Shown piece by piece: positions 53,567-63,211 of a stretch of 64,000 nucleotides of DNA (position 1 is its first letter; each line of letters starts with the position of its first letter). Under the pieces are notes generated by a model that ran no database searches, had not been told where the DNA came from, and was given only the letters and a program-made list of their open reading frames with translations. Position numbers and translations under genes: made by a program. Source of the stretch: Verrucomicrobiota bacterium (GTDB taxonomy: Bacteria > Verrucomicrobiota > Verrucomicrobiia > CAIQCK01); assembly GCA_026397915.1 (NCBI GenBank), contig JAPLTX010000012.1, positions 106,253-170,252 of the forward strand, read 5' to 3'.

Positions 53567-55183
53567 ATGAACCGACGCTTCGTTCTCCTGCTCGCCGCAT
53601 CACTCGTGCTGGCGGGTGTCGCGTCCGCCGCCGAGCCATCGCGGCCGAACATCATCGTCATTCTTGCCGATGATATGGGGTTCTCGGATGCGGGCTGCTA
53701 CGGGGGCGAAATCCAGACGCCGAACCTCGACCGGCTCGCGGCGGGTGGGCTGCGGTTCTCGCAGTTCTACAACTGTGCGTTGTGCGGGCCGTCGCGCTCG
53801 GCGTTGATGACGGGATTGCATCCGAGCCAGGTCGGGATGTTCAACTGGACGGGGAAGCTCAACAACCGGTGTGTGACGATGTTCGAGCTGCTCAAGCGCG
53901 CGGGCTACGCGACGTGTGCGGTGGGCCGGCTCGACATGACGACGGCGGAGGACTGGCATGATCCGGCTTGCATCGCGCGTTACGTGGACCGCTTTCTCGG
54001 CAACGCAGGTGGCAGCGGCGGGCCGGGGCATTACTTCAAGGCGGTCCGGACCCAGAAACACTTCATGAACGGCCAGCCCTTCACGCTGCCCGAGAACTGC
54101 TACAAGACCGACCTCATTACGGACTTCGCGGTGAAGTTCATTGCCGAGGCCGCGACGAAATCGCAGCCGTTCTTTCTCTATGTCGCCGAATACGCGTCGC
54201 ACTGGCCGCTGCACGCGAAGCCGGAGGACATGGCCCGTTATCGTGACCTCTACCGGAAGCTTGGCTGGGACGAGGCGCGGGCGCGACGCCACAAGCGGCT
54301 GATCGAGATGGGCCTGATCAACAAGGACTGCCCATTGTCGCCCCGCGATGCGCGCGCGCCGTCGTGGCAGGACGCGCCGCACAAGGAATGGGAAGCCGAG
54401 CGCATGGCCGCGTTTGCCGCGCAGGTGGATTCGCTGGACCAGAGCGTGGGCCGCATCGTGGAGGCGTTGCGCCGCGCGGGCGCGGACAAGAACACGCTGG
54501 TGCTGTTCCTCTCCGACAACGGCGCGTCAGACCAAGCGTGGCCGCGGCCGTTGGACAAGCGGGGTGAAACGTGGCGGCTCGACGGCACGCCCACGCGCGT
54601 CGGGAACACGCCGGACATACCGCCTGGCGGGCCTGACACTTTTGTGACCGGCGGCCCGCCGTGGGCCAACGTGTCGAATGCGCCCTTCCGGCAGCACAAG
54701 GCCACGAACTTCGAAGGCGGCATTGCGACGCCGTTGATCGCGTGGTGGCCGGGCGTCATCAACCAAGGCGGCGCGGTCACACACGAACTCGGCCACATCA
54801 CGGACATCACGGCCACATGCCTCGACGTGGCAGGCGCGGCGTATCCGGCTCAGTTCAACGGCCGGGACGTGCTGCCGATCGAGGGCAGGAGTCTGTTGCC
54901 CGTCCTGAAAGGCGGCGCGCGCGACGGCCACAAGACGCTTTGCTGGGCGACAGGGGGCAGCCGCGCCATCCGCGCAGGCCAGTGGAAGCTGGTCGCCGGC
55001 AAGAACGGCCCGTGGGAGCTTTACGACCTTGCCACCGACCGCGCGGAGTCGCAAAATCTTGCCGAGAAGTCTCCCGACATTGTGAAAGACCTCGCCGCCA
55101 AGTGGCAGCAGTGGGCCGGCCGTTGCGGCGTCAAACCGCGCGCGGCTTCTCCCAAACGTCCCGTTTCAAAAGCCAAGAAGTGA
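53567..55183 (+). CDS. Secreted sulfatase (type I, formylglycine)
   Basis: A 538-residue alkaline-phosphatase-fold sulfatase. Start 53567 gives a clean signal peptide (FVLLLAASLVLAGVASA). The metal motif is ILADDMGFSDAG, and the sulfatase signature C73-G-P-S-R77 followed by SALMTG is complete, so C73 can become formylglycine. It would remove sulfate esters from glycans. It lies between the two near-duplicate oxidoreductases, suggesting desulfation and oxidation of the same substrate. Confidence 0.92.
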   Translation: MNRRFVLLLAASLVLAGVASAAEPSRPNIIVILADDMGFSDAGCYGGEIQTPNLDRLAAGGLRFSQFYNCALCGPSRSALMTGLHPSQVGMFNWTGKLNNRCVTMFELLKRAGYATCAVGRLDMTTAEDWHDPACIARYVDRFLGNAGGSGGPGHYFKAVRTQKHFMNGQPFTLPENCYKTDLITDFAVKFIAEAATKSQPFFLYVAEYASHWPLHAKPEDMARYRDLYRKLGWDEARARRHKRLIEMGLINKDCPLSPRDARAPSWQDAPHKEWEAERMAAFAAQVDSLDQSVGRIVEALRRAGADKNTLVLFLSDNGASDQAWPRPLDKRGETWRLDGTPTRVGNTPDIPPGGPDTFVTGGPPWANVSNAPFRQHKATNFEGGIATPLIAWWPGVINQGGAVTHELGHITDITATCLDVAGAAYPAQFNGRDVLPIEGRSLLPVLKGGARDGHKTLCWATGGSRAIRAGQWKLVAGKNGPWELYDLATDRAESQNLAEKSPDIVKDLAAKWQQWAGRCGVKPRAASPKRPVSKAKK

Positions 55184-55211
55184 CAATCAACCCTCATCAA
55201 GGAACCCAACC

Positions 55212-56576
55212 ATGAGCCTGCATATCAACCGCCGTGATTTCCTGAAGACGACCGCCGCTGTAGCCAGCGCGCTTGCGGCCCCGAACATCATCCCCGCGAC
55301 CGCCTTCGGCGCGAACAACAAGATCGCCATCGGCTGCATTGGCGTCGGCAGCCGGGGCCGCGCGGACATGAACGTCTTCCTCGGCCTCGACGACTGCCGT
55401 GTCGTCGCCGTGTGCGACACCTACAAGGACCGCCAAGAACGGGCCAAGGGTATGGCCGACGCAAAGTATGGTGACAAAGGCTGCACGATGTTCGGCGACT
55501 ATCGCGAGTTGATCGCGCGCAAGGACATTGACGCGGTGATGATCGCCGCGCAGGACCACTGGCATTCGCTCATCGCCACGGCCGCCGCCGCCGCGGGCAA
55601 GGACATGTATTGCGAAAAGCCGCTCGGCGTTTCGGTTGAGGATTGTCAGGTGATCCGCAAGGCAATCCGCAAGCACAAGCGTGTGTTCCAAGCCGGCACA
55701 TGGCAACGCGGGCAGGGCAAGTTCCGCCAAGCTGCTGCGCTGGTGCTGAACGGCTACATCGGCAAGCTGCGCGAAATCCAAGTCTCCGCGCCCGGCCCGC
55801 AATACCAGCCGAAGTATGACGGCCCGATGGACCCGCAACCGGTGCCGGAGGGTTTCGACTGGAACATGTGGCGCGGCCCCGCGCCGGGCAAGCCCTACAA
55901 CCCCGGCCGCGTGGCGTGGCCCGACTGGTATCTCATCTGGGATTATTGCGCGGGGTTCATCTGCAACTGGGGCGTGCATCACCTCGACATCGCGAACTGG
56001 GGCTGCCCGGCCATCGGGAAGGAATCGTGCGAGATCGAATGCAAGGGCGTCTATCGCAAGAAAGGCTTCACCGACAACATCGAAAGCTGGAACGCGACGT
56101 TCAATTTCTCCAGCGGCCTGAAGATGGTCTTCACGGACCAGAAGCAGCAACAGGTTGGCACGAAGTTCATCGGCGACAAAGGATGGGTCCACGTGGACCG
56201 CGGCCCGGAAAACGGCAAGATCACGTCAGAGCCGGAGTCGTTGGTCAAGCTGCGGCTGAAGCCCGGCGAAACCAACGTCTATCAGTGCGCCGAGCCGGGT
56301 GATGACATCATCACCATCAAGAAGAAGAGCGGCGACGAGATCGCGTTCAGGTCGTTCAACCACGGCGACGACTTCTTGAGCTGCGTCCGCAGCCGCAAGG
56401 ACCCCGTGTCGAGCATTGACGCGACGCACGTCGCCTCCTACCTCGGCCTTATTTCCGAAATCGCCGCGCGGCTGGAGACGAAACTGAAATGGGACCCGAA
56501 GAAGGAGAAGTTCATCGGTAACGACGAGGCCAATAAGAGGCTCACGCGACCGATGCATAACGGATGGAAGCTGTGA
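55212..56576 (+). CDS. Tat-exported Gfo/Idh/MocA oxidoreductase
   Basis: A 454-residue protein with leader NRRDFLKTTAAVASALAAP and catalytic region YCEKPLGVSVEDC. It is a tandem-type duplicate of 52238-53530 with an extra insertion near the C-terminus (CAEPGDDIITIKKKSGDEIA). The two genes share long DNA identity at both ends, including the leader region. It probably acts on a related glycoside. Confidence 0.9.
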   Translation: MSLHINRRDFLKTTAAVASALAAPNIIPATAFGANNKIAIGCIGVGSRGRADMNVFLGLDDCRVVAVCDTYKDRQERAKGMADAKYGDKGCTMFGDYRELIARKDIDAVMIAAQDHWHSLIATAAAAAGKDMYCEKPLGVSVEDCQVIRKAIRKHKRVFQAGTWQRGQGKFRQAAALVLNGYIGKLREIQVSAPGPQYQPKYDGPMDPQPVPEGFDWNMWRGPAPGKPYNPGRVAWPDWYLIWDYCAGFICNWGVHHLDIANWGCPAIGKESCEIECKGVYRKKGFTDNIESWNATFNFSSGLKMVFTDQKQQQVGTKFIGDKGWVHVDRGPENGKITSEPESLVKLRLKPGETNVYQCAEPGDDIITIKKKSGDEIAFRSFNHGDDFLSCVRSRKDPVSSIDATHVASYLGLISEIAARLETKLKWDPKKEKFIGNDEANKRLTRPMHNGWKL

Positions 56577-56582
56577 GCGACC

Positions 56583-57917
56583 ATGAAAACACAAATGAAC
56601 CGTCGTGATTTCCTGAGAAGCTCCGTCGCCGCTGCCGGCGCGTTGAGTTTACCGAACCTCATCTCCGCGTCCGCTTTCGGCGCGAACAACAAGGTTGTCA
56701 TGGGCTGCATCGGCCTCGGCATTCAAGGGCGGGGCAACATGGGGGCGTTTCGCGGAAACTCGGACGTCCGCGTCGTGGCCGTGTGCGACGTCCACGAGAC
56801 CCAGCGAAATGAAGGCAAGAACTCGGTGGATGAGTTCTACGGCAACAAGGATTGCGCCGCCTACAAGGACTTCCGCGAGTTGATGCAGCGCAAGGACATT
56901 GACGCTGTGCAGATCACGGCGCCGGACCATTGGCATGTGTTGATCGCGCTGGAGGCCGTCCGGCGAGGCAAGCACATGTATTGCGAGAAGCCCATCGGCT
57001 GGAGCGTCCGCGCCGCGCAGGCCCTGCGAAAGGCGGTGAAGGAGAGCAAGGTCGTGTTCCAATTTGGGACACAGCAGCGATCCACCGGCAGTTTCCGGCG
57101 CGCGTGCGAACTGGTCCGCAACGGGAGAATCGGCAAGTTGAAGACGATCCTCGTCGGCGTGCCGGGGAGCTGGACGTGTCCCAAGCAACCCACCGAGCCG
57201 GTGCCGAAGGAACTCGATTACGAACTGTGGCTCGGCCCCGCGCCGATGGCGCCTTACTGTTTTCAGCGCTGCCGGCCGTGGACGAAGGGACAGGGATGGG
57301 GCGGCTACAGCATCTGGTATTGCATCTCCGATTATTGCATGGGGATGATCGGCAACTGGGGCGTGCATCATCTCGACGTCGCCCAGTGGGGCAACGGCAC
57401 AGACCTCAGCGGCCCGACGGAAATCGAAGGCACGGGCGAGTTTCCCAAAGACATGCTCACCGACTGCGCCACGAACTGGCAGGTCGAGAACCGCTACGCC
57501 AACGGCGTCACGTTGATCCACATGGACGACGCGACCGCCAAGAAGCACCCGTTGCAGAAGGGCGGTCACGGCCACGGCGTGCTGTTCCTCGGCACCGAGG
57601 GCTGGATTCATGTGGATCGCTCCGGCATGGACGCCGAGCCAAAATCGTTAATCAAAGCGCAGACCGCGCCGAACGAAATCCATCTCTTCAAGAGCACCAA
57701 CCATCAGGCGAACTTCATTGACGCCGTGAAGGGCCAGACCAAGCCGGCCGCGCCGATTGATGTCGCGGTTTGCTCGGACATTCTGTGCAACCTTGAGCAG
57801 ATCGCCATCAAGTTGAATCGAAAACTCCGCTGGGACCCGGCGCGTGAGGTCTTTGTCAACGACGACGAGGCGAACCGCATGCTGGACCGGCCGATGCGCA
57901 ACGGTTGGAAGCTGTGA
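56583..57917 (+). CDS. Tat-exported Gfo/Idh/MocA oxidoreductase
   Basis: A 444-residue protein with leader NRRDFLRSSVAAAGALSLP and catalytic region YCEKPIGWSVRAAQ. It is more distant from the two preceding oxidoreductases but shares the C-terminal pattern RPMRNGWKL. It starts 6 bases after the previous stop, so co-translation is likely. Substrate unknown. Confidence 0.9.
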   Translation: MKTQMNRRDFLRSSVAAAGALSLPNLISASAFGANNKVVMGCIGLGIQGRGNMGAFRGNSDVRVVAVCDVHETQRNEGKNSVDEFYGNKDCAAYKDFRELMQRKDIDAVQITAPDHWHVLIALEAVRRGKHMYCEKPIGWSVRAAQALRKAVKESKVVFQFGTQQRSTGSFRRACELVRNGRIGKLKTILVGVPGSWTCPKQPTEPVPKELDYELWLGPAPMAPYCFQRCRPWTKGQGWGGYSIWYCISDYCMGMIGNWGVHHLDVAQWGNGTDLSGPTEIEGTGEFPKDMLTDCATNWQVENRYANGVTLIHMDDATAKKHPLQKGGHGHGVLFLGTEGWIHVDRSGMDAEPKSLIKAQTAPNEIHLFKSTNHQANFIDAVKGQTKPAAPIDVAVCSDILCNLEQIAIKLNRKLRWDPAREVFVNDDEANRMLDRPMRNGWKL

Positions 57918-57952
57918 ACAACGCGGACGCCAACCCGCCGCCACAGTGCCGC

Positions 57953-59461
57953 ATGAAACGACGCGCGTTCATCAACTCCGTCGTGACCGGCGCTGCGCTC
58001 ACAGTTTTTGGCGGCATGAGTCTGAGTGCCGCGCCGGCCAGAGGAAAGGGCAAGAGGAGCAAAGCCGGCCCGCTCCCTACTCCGGCGGGTTTCCGTGCTG
58101 GCGCAGCGACCAGCAACATCACCCCTGCGCTGGGGGTGATCCTGAACGGCACCATCATGCAGATTGGCCCCGCCAAGCACGTGCATGATGAATTGCATGC
58201 GCGCTGCCTGGTGCTGGACGACGGAGCCAAGCGCGTCGCGTTTGTCATCTGCGACACCACCATGATCTCGCGGGAGTTGGTGAATCGCGCCCGGCAACTG
58301 ATCTCGCAAACGACCGGCATTCCACCCGCCCACATCCTCATCTCCGCGACGCACACGCACAGTTCGCCCCGCCTGATTGACCTGGGCTTGGGCGAAGCTA
58401 ATCGGCGTTATGAGGATTTCGCGGTGCAGCGGATGGCGGACGGCGTTCAGCGCGCGATCAACAACCTCGCTCCGGCCCGCCTCGGTTGGGGCAGCGTGCA
58501 GAAGCCTGAGCACGTCTTCAATCGGCGCTGGCTGCTCAAGCCGGACCACTCGCTGGTCAATCCCTTCGGCGAAAAGACCGACCGCGCTTGGATGTATGCC
58601 CCCAAGGAAGTGGCGTTGGAGCCGGCGGGGCCGGTGGACCCGGAGGTGGCGTTTCTCGCCGTGCAACACAGCGACGGCCGTCCGCTGGCCGTGCTCGCCA
58701 ACTACGCCTTGCACTACGTGGGCGGCATTCCGATGGGAACCATCAGCGCGGATTACTTCGGGGCTTTCTCGCGCCGGCTGGAGGAATTGCTCGGCGCGAC
58801 TCCGCAGGACCCGTCCTTTGTGGCCATGATGTCAAACGGCACTTGTGGCGATGTCGGCAATATTCGGGTGGGAGACGCTGGCGCTCCCCGTCCCGCGCTG
58901 CCGGGGCCTTACGGCAAGATGCGCTTCGTCGGCCATGACGTCGCCGAGGCTGTGGCCGCCGCTTTCAAGGCGGTCCAATACCAAGACCGCCCGACGCTGG
59001 CCGCGGTCGAATCCGAGATTTCTATCGGCGTCCGCCGGCCCGAAGCGGCGCGGCTCGAATGGGCAAAGAAGACCGCGGTTCCCGGCTCGGCGACCAACAA
59101 GCTGACCCGCCCGCAAATCTACGCCCGCGAAGCCTTGCACCTCGCGAAGATGCCGGCGCAGGAACCGGTCCGCTTGCAGGCCATTCGCATCGGTGACATC
59201 GCCGTCGGCGCGATTCCTTGCGAGGTCTTTGCGGAAACCGGGCTGGCGATCAAGAAACAGAGCACCGCGCGCCACACCTTCGTCGTCGAGCTGGCCAACG
59301 GCTTTCACGGCTACCTGCCCACCCCGCGCCAGCACGAACTGGGCGGCTACGAAACCTGGCCTGCTCGCTCCAGCCGCTTGGAAGTGGCTGCCTCAGACAA
59401 GATTCAGGCCGAGATGCTGCGGCTGTTGGGCCGCGCCACCGGTGCTGCTGGTGTGCCATGA
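57953..59461 (+). CDS. Neutral ceramidase-like protein with Tat-type leader
   Basis: A 502-residue protein. Start 57953 gives a leader with KRRAFINSVVTGAALTVFGG; an open frame begins at 57905 but lacks a leader. Ceramidase motifs are ITPALGVILNG, zinc site THTHSSP, and LANYALHYVGG. It lacks the lectin domains of 49623 and the peptidase of 39753, so it is a minimal catalytic version. It may release acyl or acetyl groups from amino-sugar or sphingoid targets. Confidence 0.87.
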   Translation: MKRRAFINSVVTGAALTVFGGMSLSAAPARGKGKRSKAGPLPTPAGFRAGAATSNITPALGVILNGTIMQIGPAKHVHDELHARCLVLDDGAKRVAFVICDTTMISRELVNRARQLISQTTGIPPAHILISATHTHSSPRLIDLGLGEANRRYEDFAVQRMADGVQRAINNLAPARLGWGSVQKPEHVFNRRWLLKPDHSLVNPFGEKTDRAWMYAPKEVALEPAGPVDPEVAFLAVQHSDGRPLAVLANYALHYVGGIPMGTISADYFGAFSRRLEELLGATPQDPSFVAMMSNGTCGDVGNIRVGDAGAPRPALPGPYGKMRFVGHDVAEAVAAAFKAVQYQDRPTLAAVESEISIGVRRPEAARLEWAKKTAVPGSATNKLTRPQIYAREALHLAKMPAQEPVRLQAIRIGDIAVGAIPCEVFAETGLAIKKQSTARHTFVVELANGFHGYLPTPRQHELGGYETWPARSSRLEVAASDKIQAEMLRLLGRATGAAGVP

Positions 59462-59574
59462 TGAAACACACCCTCGCCATCAAAAAGGTATCGTCGTTCA
59501 AGCACACATTCATCACCGAACTGGCCAACGGCAGCATCGGCTACATCCCGAACCACGCCGCAAGGATCTCGTAA
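59458..59574 (+). pseudogene. Ceramidase C-terminal fragment
   Basis: A 38-codon ORF overlapping the previous stop. Its sequence LAIKKVSSFKHTFITELANG followed by IGYIP matches the C-terminal part of the ceramidase just upstream (LAIKKQSTARHTFVVELANG). The DNA identity is only moderate, so it came from a different paralogue. It is a relic of a lost or recombined ceramidase gene and is unlikely to function alone. Confidence 0.65.
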
Positions 59575-59600
59575 ATAATCACTGAAAGGAAAGCATCGTA

Positions 59601-60845
59601 ATGAAAATAGATCGTTTCATGACTAGACGGACGTTTGTCGAGCAGGCTGCGGGAGCGGCCGCGGTCCCGCTGCTGGCCGCCGCGTCCAGCGCGCTCGGCC
59701 AGGAAGCAGCCTCCAAGCCCGCGCCCAGCGCGCCGGTTGGGCGCAAGCTTCGCATCGGGATCGTGGGACTGGGCGGCCGGGGAAGCTGGATCGCCGGTTT
59801 GTTCAAACAACATCCGGGATACGAGATCGTGGCTGCGGTGGACTACTTCGAGGAAACCGCGAATGCGGTGGGCGACAAATTGGGTGTCCCGGCGGGAAAG
59901 CGGTTCAGCGGCCTTTCGGGCTACAAGCGGGCGCTCGACAGCGGTGTCGAGGCGCTGGTGCTCGAAGGCATCCCGTATTTTTATCCCGAGCAAGCCGCCG
60001 CGGCAATTGACGCCGGCTGCCACGTGTATATGGCCAAGCCGTTCGCAGTGGACGTGCCGGCCGTCTTCAAGATGCAGGCCCTCGCGAAGAAGGCGACGGA
60101 GAAGAAGCTGTGCTTCCGCGTGGATTACCAGTTGCCCACCGACCCCGCGAACCAGGAAGTGAAGAAACGCATCGCCGAAGACGCGCTGGGCTGCTTGGCG
60201 CACATCTATTCCGGCGGCACCTGCGGCAAGTTGCCGGACCCGCCGGTCGGCCCGACCATCGAGAACCTGTTCAAGAGGGCATGGTATTCGCACATTGCGA
60301 TGAGCGGCGATTTGATGCTGCTGTATGACATCCACATCATAGATGGCATCACGTGGGTCACGGGCAAACGCGCGGTCGGCGCAAGCGGCTATGCGCGCAT
60401 CGTCCGCCCGGACCCGCACGGCGACCGGACGGACTGCGGCGGGGTCGTGTTCCAACTCGCGGACGGAACCTGTTGGACCCACACGACCCAGCTTCTGCAA
60501 AACAACGCCGTCATGTATAACTTGGAGGCCGACCTCATGGGACGGGAGGCCACGGCGCACCTCGCTTACAACGGCAAAGTGTTTGTCCGCGGAGGCCCCA
60601 AGCACTACGTAGGAGAAGTGTCGAAGGGTATCTATGCTGACGGTGCCAAGGCCAACATCGCCGAGTTCTACCGTTGCGTCACCGAGAGCAGGTTCGACAA
60701 CGAGACGGCCCACCGCTCGGTGGACAGCACTCTGACGGGCATTCTCGGTCGCGAGGCCATGTTGCGAAAAACGTGGCTGACGATGGATGAAGTGATCAAG
60801 GAGGCCAAGACACGCGAAGTCAATCTGCGTGGGCTGAAAGCGTGA
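59601..60845 (+). CDS. Tat-exported Gfo/Idh/MocA oxidoreductase
   Basis: A 414-residue protein with leader TRRTFVEQAAGAAAVPLLAAA. NAD site: IGIVGLGGRGSWIAGLF. The catalytic region reads VYMAKPFAVDVPAV, with AKP in place of EKP. It is the most divergent exported member here, lacking the NGWKL end of 52238, 55212 and 56583. It overlaps the open frame of the next gene only if an upstream start is used there. Confidence 0.88.
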   Translation: MKIDRFMTRRTFVEQAAGAAAVPLLAAASSALGQEAASKPAPSAPVGRKLRIGIVGLGGRGSWIAGLFKQHPGYEIVAAVDYFEETANAVGDKLGVPAGKRFSGLSGYKRALDSGVEALVLEGIPYFYPEQAAAAIDAGCHVYMAKPFAVDVPAVFKMQALAKKATEKKLCFRVDYQLPTDPANQEVKKRIAEDALGCLAHIYSGGTCGKLPDPPVGPTIENLFKRAWYSHIAMSGDLMLLYDIHIIDGITWVTGKRAVGASGYARIVRPDPHGDRTDCGGVVFQLADGTCWTHTTQLLQNNAVMYNLEADLMGREATAHLAYNGKVFVRGGPKHYVGEVSKGIYADGAKANIAEFYRCVTESRFDNETAHRSVDSTLTGILGREAMLRKTWLTMDEVIKEAKTREVNLRGLKA

Positions 60846-60868
60846 GGCTGTCTCAACAAGGAATCGCC

Positions 60869-61963
60869 ATGAAATCCGCTAGAATTCTGATAATTCTTGC
60901 CGCCGTTTTCGGGCTTGCCATAACGCACGCCGCCGAGCCGGCGAAAGGCGCGACGAAGCAGGTGGACCTGGGTCGCGGTGTGACGCTGGAAGCCGTCTTC
61001 ATCCCGCCGGGTGAGTTCATGATGGGCAGCACGCCGGAGGAAAAGAAGTGGGCCACGGGAATCGAAGGCGGCGCGACGCCGGGGACGAATCGCGAGTCGT
61101 TCGAAGGCGAACAGCCGCGATTGACACGTGTGAAGAGCGGCTTCTGGATGGGGCGCACGGAGGTCAGCGTCGGGCAGTTCCGGCGGTTCGTCGAGGAGAG
61201 CGGTTATGTCAGCGACGCGGAAAAACCCGGCGGCGAGACTCAGGTGTTCGATCCAGAATGGGACGGCTATCACCTGACGACGAAGGTGGTGCATCCTTGG
61301 AAATCAATGAAGGGCAAGAGCTGGCGCGACCCGAATTGGGCGTTCCCGAACCGTGACGTCTTTCCGGTCGTGTGTGTGAGTTACAACGACATGAAAGCAT
61401 TCTGCAAATGGCTGACAGAAAAGGAAAGCAAAGCGGGCCGGCTGCCCGAGGGCTTGAAATACCGGCTGCCCACCGAAGCTGAGTGGGAGTATGCGTGCCG
61501 TGGCGGCAGCAGGGAGAGCCATTATTTCTGGTGGGGAAACGAGATCGAGGAGGGCCAAGGCAGGCTGAACATCTCCGCCATAGATTTTTTGCCGGGCCGG
61601 AAGAAAACCTGGCCGCTGGCGAAGGCGCCGTGGAGCGACGGGTTTTCGTTTGTGTCGCCGGTGGATCATTACGGTGAAAAGGGCCGCAACGGTTTCGGCC
61701 TGGCCGACATGTGCGGCGGGGTATGGGAATTTGTCTTGGATCACTTTGATCCGAAGGGAGGGCATGAAGAGGTCTATTATGAAGACGCCGAACGGCGCAC
61801 CGTGTCACGCCCCGTGTGCCGGGGAGGAAATTACTTTGATGTTCCGGGGAATGCGCGTTGTGCCGTTCGACTGGGAATCAGGAGCGTGACCTATTCGGAC
61901 TCCCGCGACGGCTTCCGCATTTGTCTGGGTGTGCCGCAGAAGGATCCTGTGAACAATCGCTGA
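60869..61963 (+). CDS. FGE/SUMF1-fold secreted protein, cysteine pair not conserved
   Basis: A 364-residue protein with a signal peptide (ILIILAAVFGLAITHA; start 60869). The formylglycine-generating-enzyme fold is clear: FIPPGEFMMGSTPEE, WMGRTEVSVGQFRRF, RLPTEAEWEYACRGGS and RGGNYFDVPGNARC. True FGE carries two close cysteines after RGGS; here only the second position has Cys. With a signal peptide and no pair, it is unlikely to activate the neighbouring sulfatase. A carbohydrate-binding or unrelated role is more plausible. Confidence 0.85.
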   Translation: MKSARILIILAAVFGLAITHAAEPAKGATKQVDLGRGVTLEAVFIPPGEFMMGSTPEEKKWATGIEGGATPGTNRESFEGEQPRLTRVKSGFWMGRTEVSVGQFRRFVEESGYVSDAEKPGGETQVFDPEWDGYHLTTKVVHPWKSMKGKSWRDPNWAFPNRDVFPVVCVSYNDMKAFCKWLTEKESKAGRLPEGLKYRLPTEAEWEYACRGGSRESHYFWWGNEIEEGQGRLNISAIDFLPGRKKTWPLAKAPWSDGFSFVSPVDHYGEKGRNGFGLADMCGGVWEFVLDHFDPKGGHEEVYYEDAERRTVSRPVCRGGNYFDVPGNARCAVRLGIRSVTYSDSRDGFRICLGVPQKDPVNNR

Positions 61964-62010
61964 AAACATCGCAACGCGCAAGGCAAAGGCTCAACTAAGG
62001 AGACACTGAC

Positions 62011-63108
62011 GTGAAATTGAGAACGCTCTGGAAGGATTTGTTGGGCTTCTGCCTCGTAGCCGGCACGACGGTTTTCGCGGCGGAGCGGCTGCGGCCGGAC
62101 ATTCACGGCTGCGGTGTCTATCAAACGAGCGGATACGGGGACGAGCCTGGCGCGTTGACCAACCCGCACCTCGATGGGCACAAACTGATGAAGTGGTGGT
62201 CGCAACTCGAACCGGAGGAGGGGAAATACAATTGGCCGGCGATTGAGAGGCCGATGAACAGGTGGCTCGCGGCGGGGAAACGGGTGATGTTAAGCCCCGT
62301 CACGATGCACTCAGGTCCGGTGAATGGATTCCCCGCGCAGGCGACGCCCGACTGGGTGTTCAAGGCCGGCGCAAAATGGGTGCTCCTGCCCTTGAAAGAA
62401 AGCAAGGACTCGATTCGCGTGCCCGTGTATTGGGATGCGATCTATCTGGAGAAGTATCGTAATTTCATCCGGGCGCTCGGCAAGCGGTTTGACGACCGGA
62501 AGGGAATCGAGGTCGTTTACTGCGGCACAGGAGTCTTCGGCGAGACGATCGTCTCAACGGAGCTTTGGGGAAGGAAGGAACATCAGCTCTGGAGCGAAGC
62601 CGGCCTGACCCCGGAGAACTGGATCAAGGCCGTCAATGCCGTGGTGGATGCCTACGTCGAGGCGTTTCCGAAGACGATTGTGGGGCTGCAAGTGACCAAC
62701 CCCGGCTTGGTCTCCCACATGGAGAAGTGCACGCCGACGTATGCGCGCCATGCAGCCGAGAAGGGCGTCCTCTTGCAGTATTGCGGGATCACGGCGGAGC
62801 CTTTCAAATGGAGCGGACAGTTCTTTGTGGATTCCATCACGCGCTGGGCTGGTGTGACGAGCATTGGATTCGAAGCGTATAGCCCATCGAGCGGCGCCGC
62901 GCCGCCGAACTCTACGTTTGTATTCGAAGGCAGTTTGCAGACCCTGGTGGACGTGGCAATCAAGCATAAGGTCAACTACGTGTTGATGTGGTATCAGGAT
63001 GCGGTGAAGGCCACATCCGGGAGCAAGACGCACGATCCCAAGTGGGAGGAGGCGATCAAACATGCGGCGGCCTCGCTCAAGCACGGACCTCTGGGTGGAT
63101 CGAGATGA
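62011..63108 (+). CDS. Secreted GH42-like TIM-barrel protein
   Basis: A 365-residue protein with a short signal peptide (LLGFCLVAGTTVFAAE). The barrel pattern resembles the beta-galactosidase/DUF4832-type group: KWWSQLEPEEGKYNW at the start, ALGKRFDDRKGIEVVYCG in the middle, and SIGFEAYSP near the end. Single acidic residues could serve as catalytic pair, but I cannot place them with confidence. It ends the operon 103 bases before the next promoter-driven gene. Confidence 0.6.
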   Translation: MKLRTLWKDLLGFCLVAGTTVFAAERLRPDIHGCGVYQTSGYGDEPGALTNPHLDGHKLMKWWSQLEPEEGKYNWPAIERPMNRWLAAGKRVMLSPVTMHSGPVNGFPAQATPDWVFKAGAKWVLLPLKESKDSIRVPVYWDAIYLEKYRNFIRALGKRFDDRKGIEVVYCGTGVFGETIVSTELWGRKEHQLWSEAGLTPENWIKAVNAVVDAYVEAFPKTIVGLQVTNPGLVSHMEKCTPTYARHAAEKGVLLQYCGITAEPFKWSGQFFVDSITRWAGVTSIGFEAYSPSSGAAPPNSTFVFEGSLQTLVDVAIKHKVNYVLMWYQDAVKATSGSKTHDPKWEEAIKHAAASLKHGPLGGSR

Positions 63109-63173
63109 GGTTCGCTGCGCAATCCCACTGCCTTGCCTGAGACGGGAGTGCCAGCTTTTGAGACTGACTGCCA

Positions 63174-63203
63174 GTAGTCAGAACACGGGCCGTGCGCTAG
63201 ACT
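63174..63203 (+). promoter_or_regulatory. Promoter of the conserved -18-TAGACT block, copy 3
   Basis: GTAGTC (63174-63179), an 18-bp spacer, TAGACT (63198-63203), then 8 bases to ATG 63212. The upstream stretch gccagcttttgagactgac at 63150-63168 matches the one before 49623. Confidence 0.5.
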
Positions 63204-63211
63204 GCCGGGCC

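Noticed and set aside
60869..61963. Calling this gene a sulfatase-activating FGE
   Set aside because: One of the two required cysteines is missing and the protein is exported.
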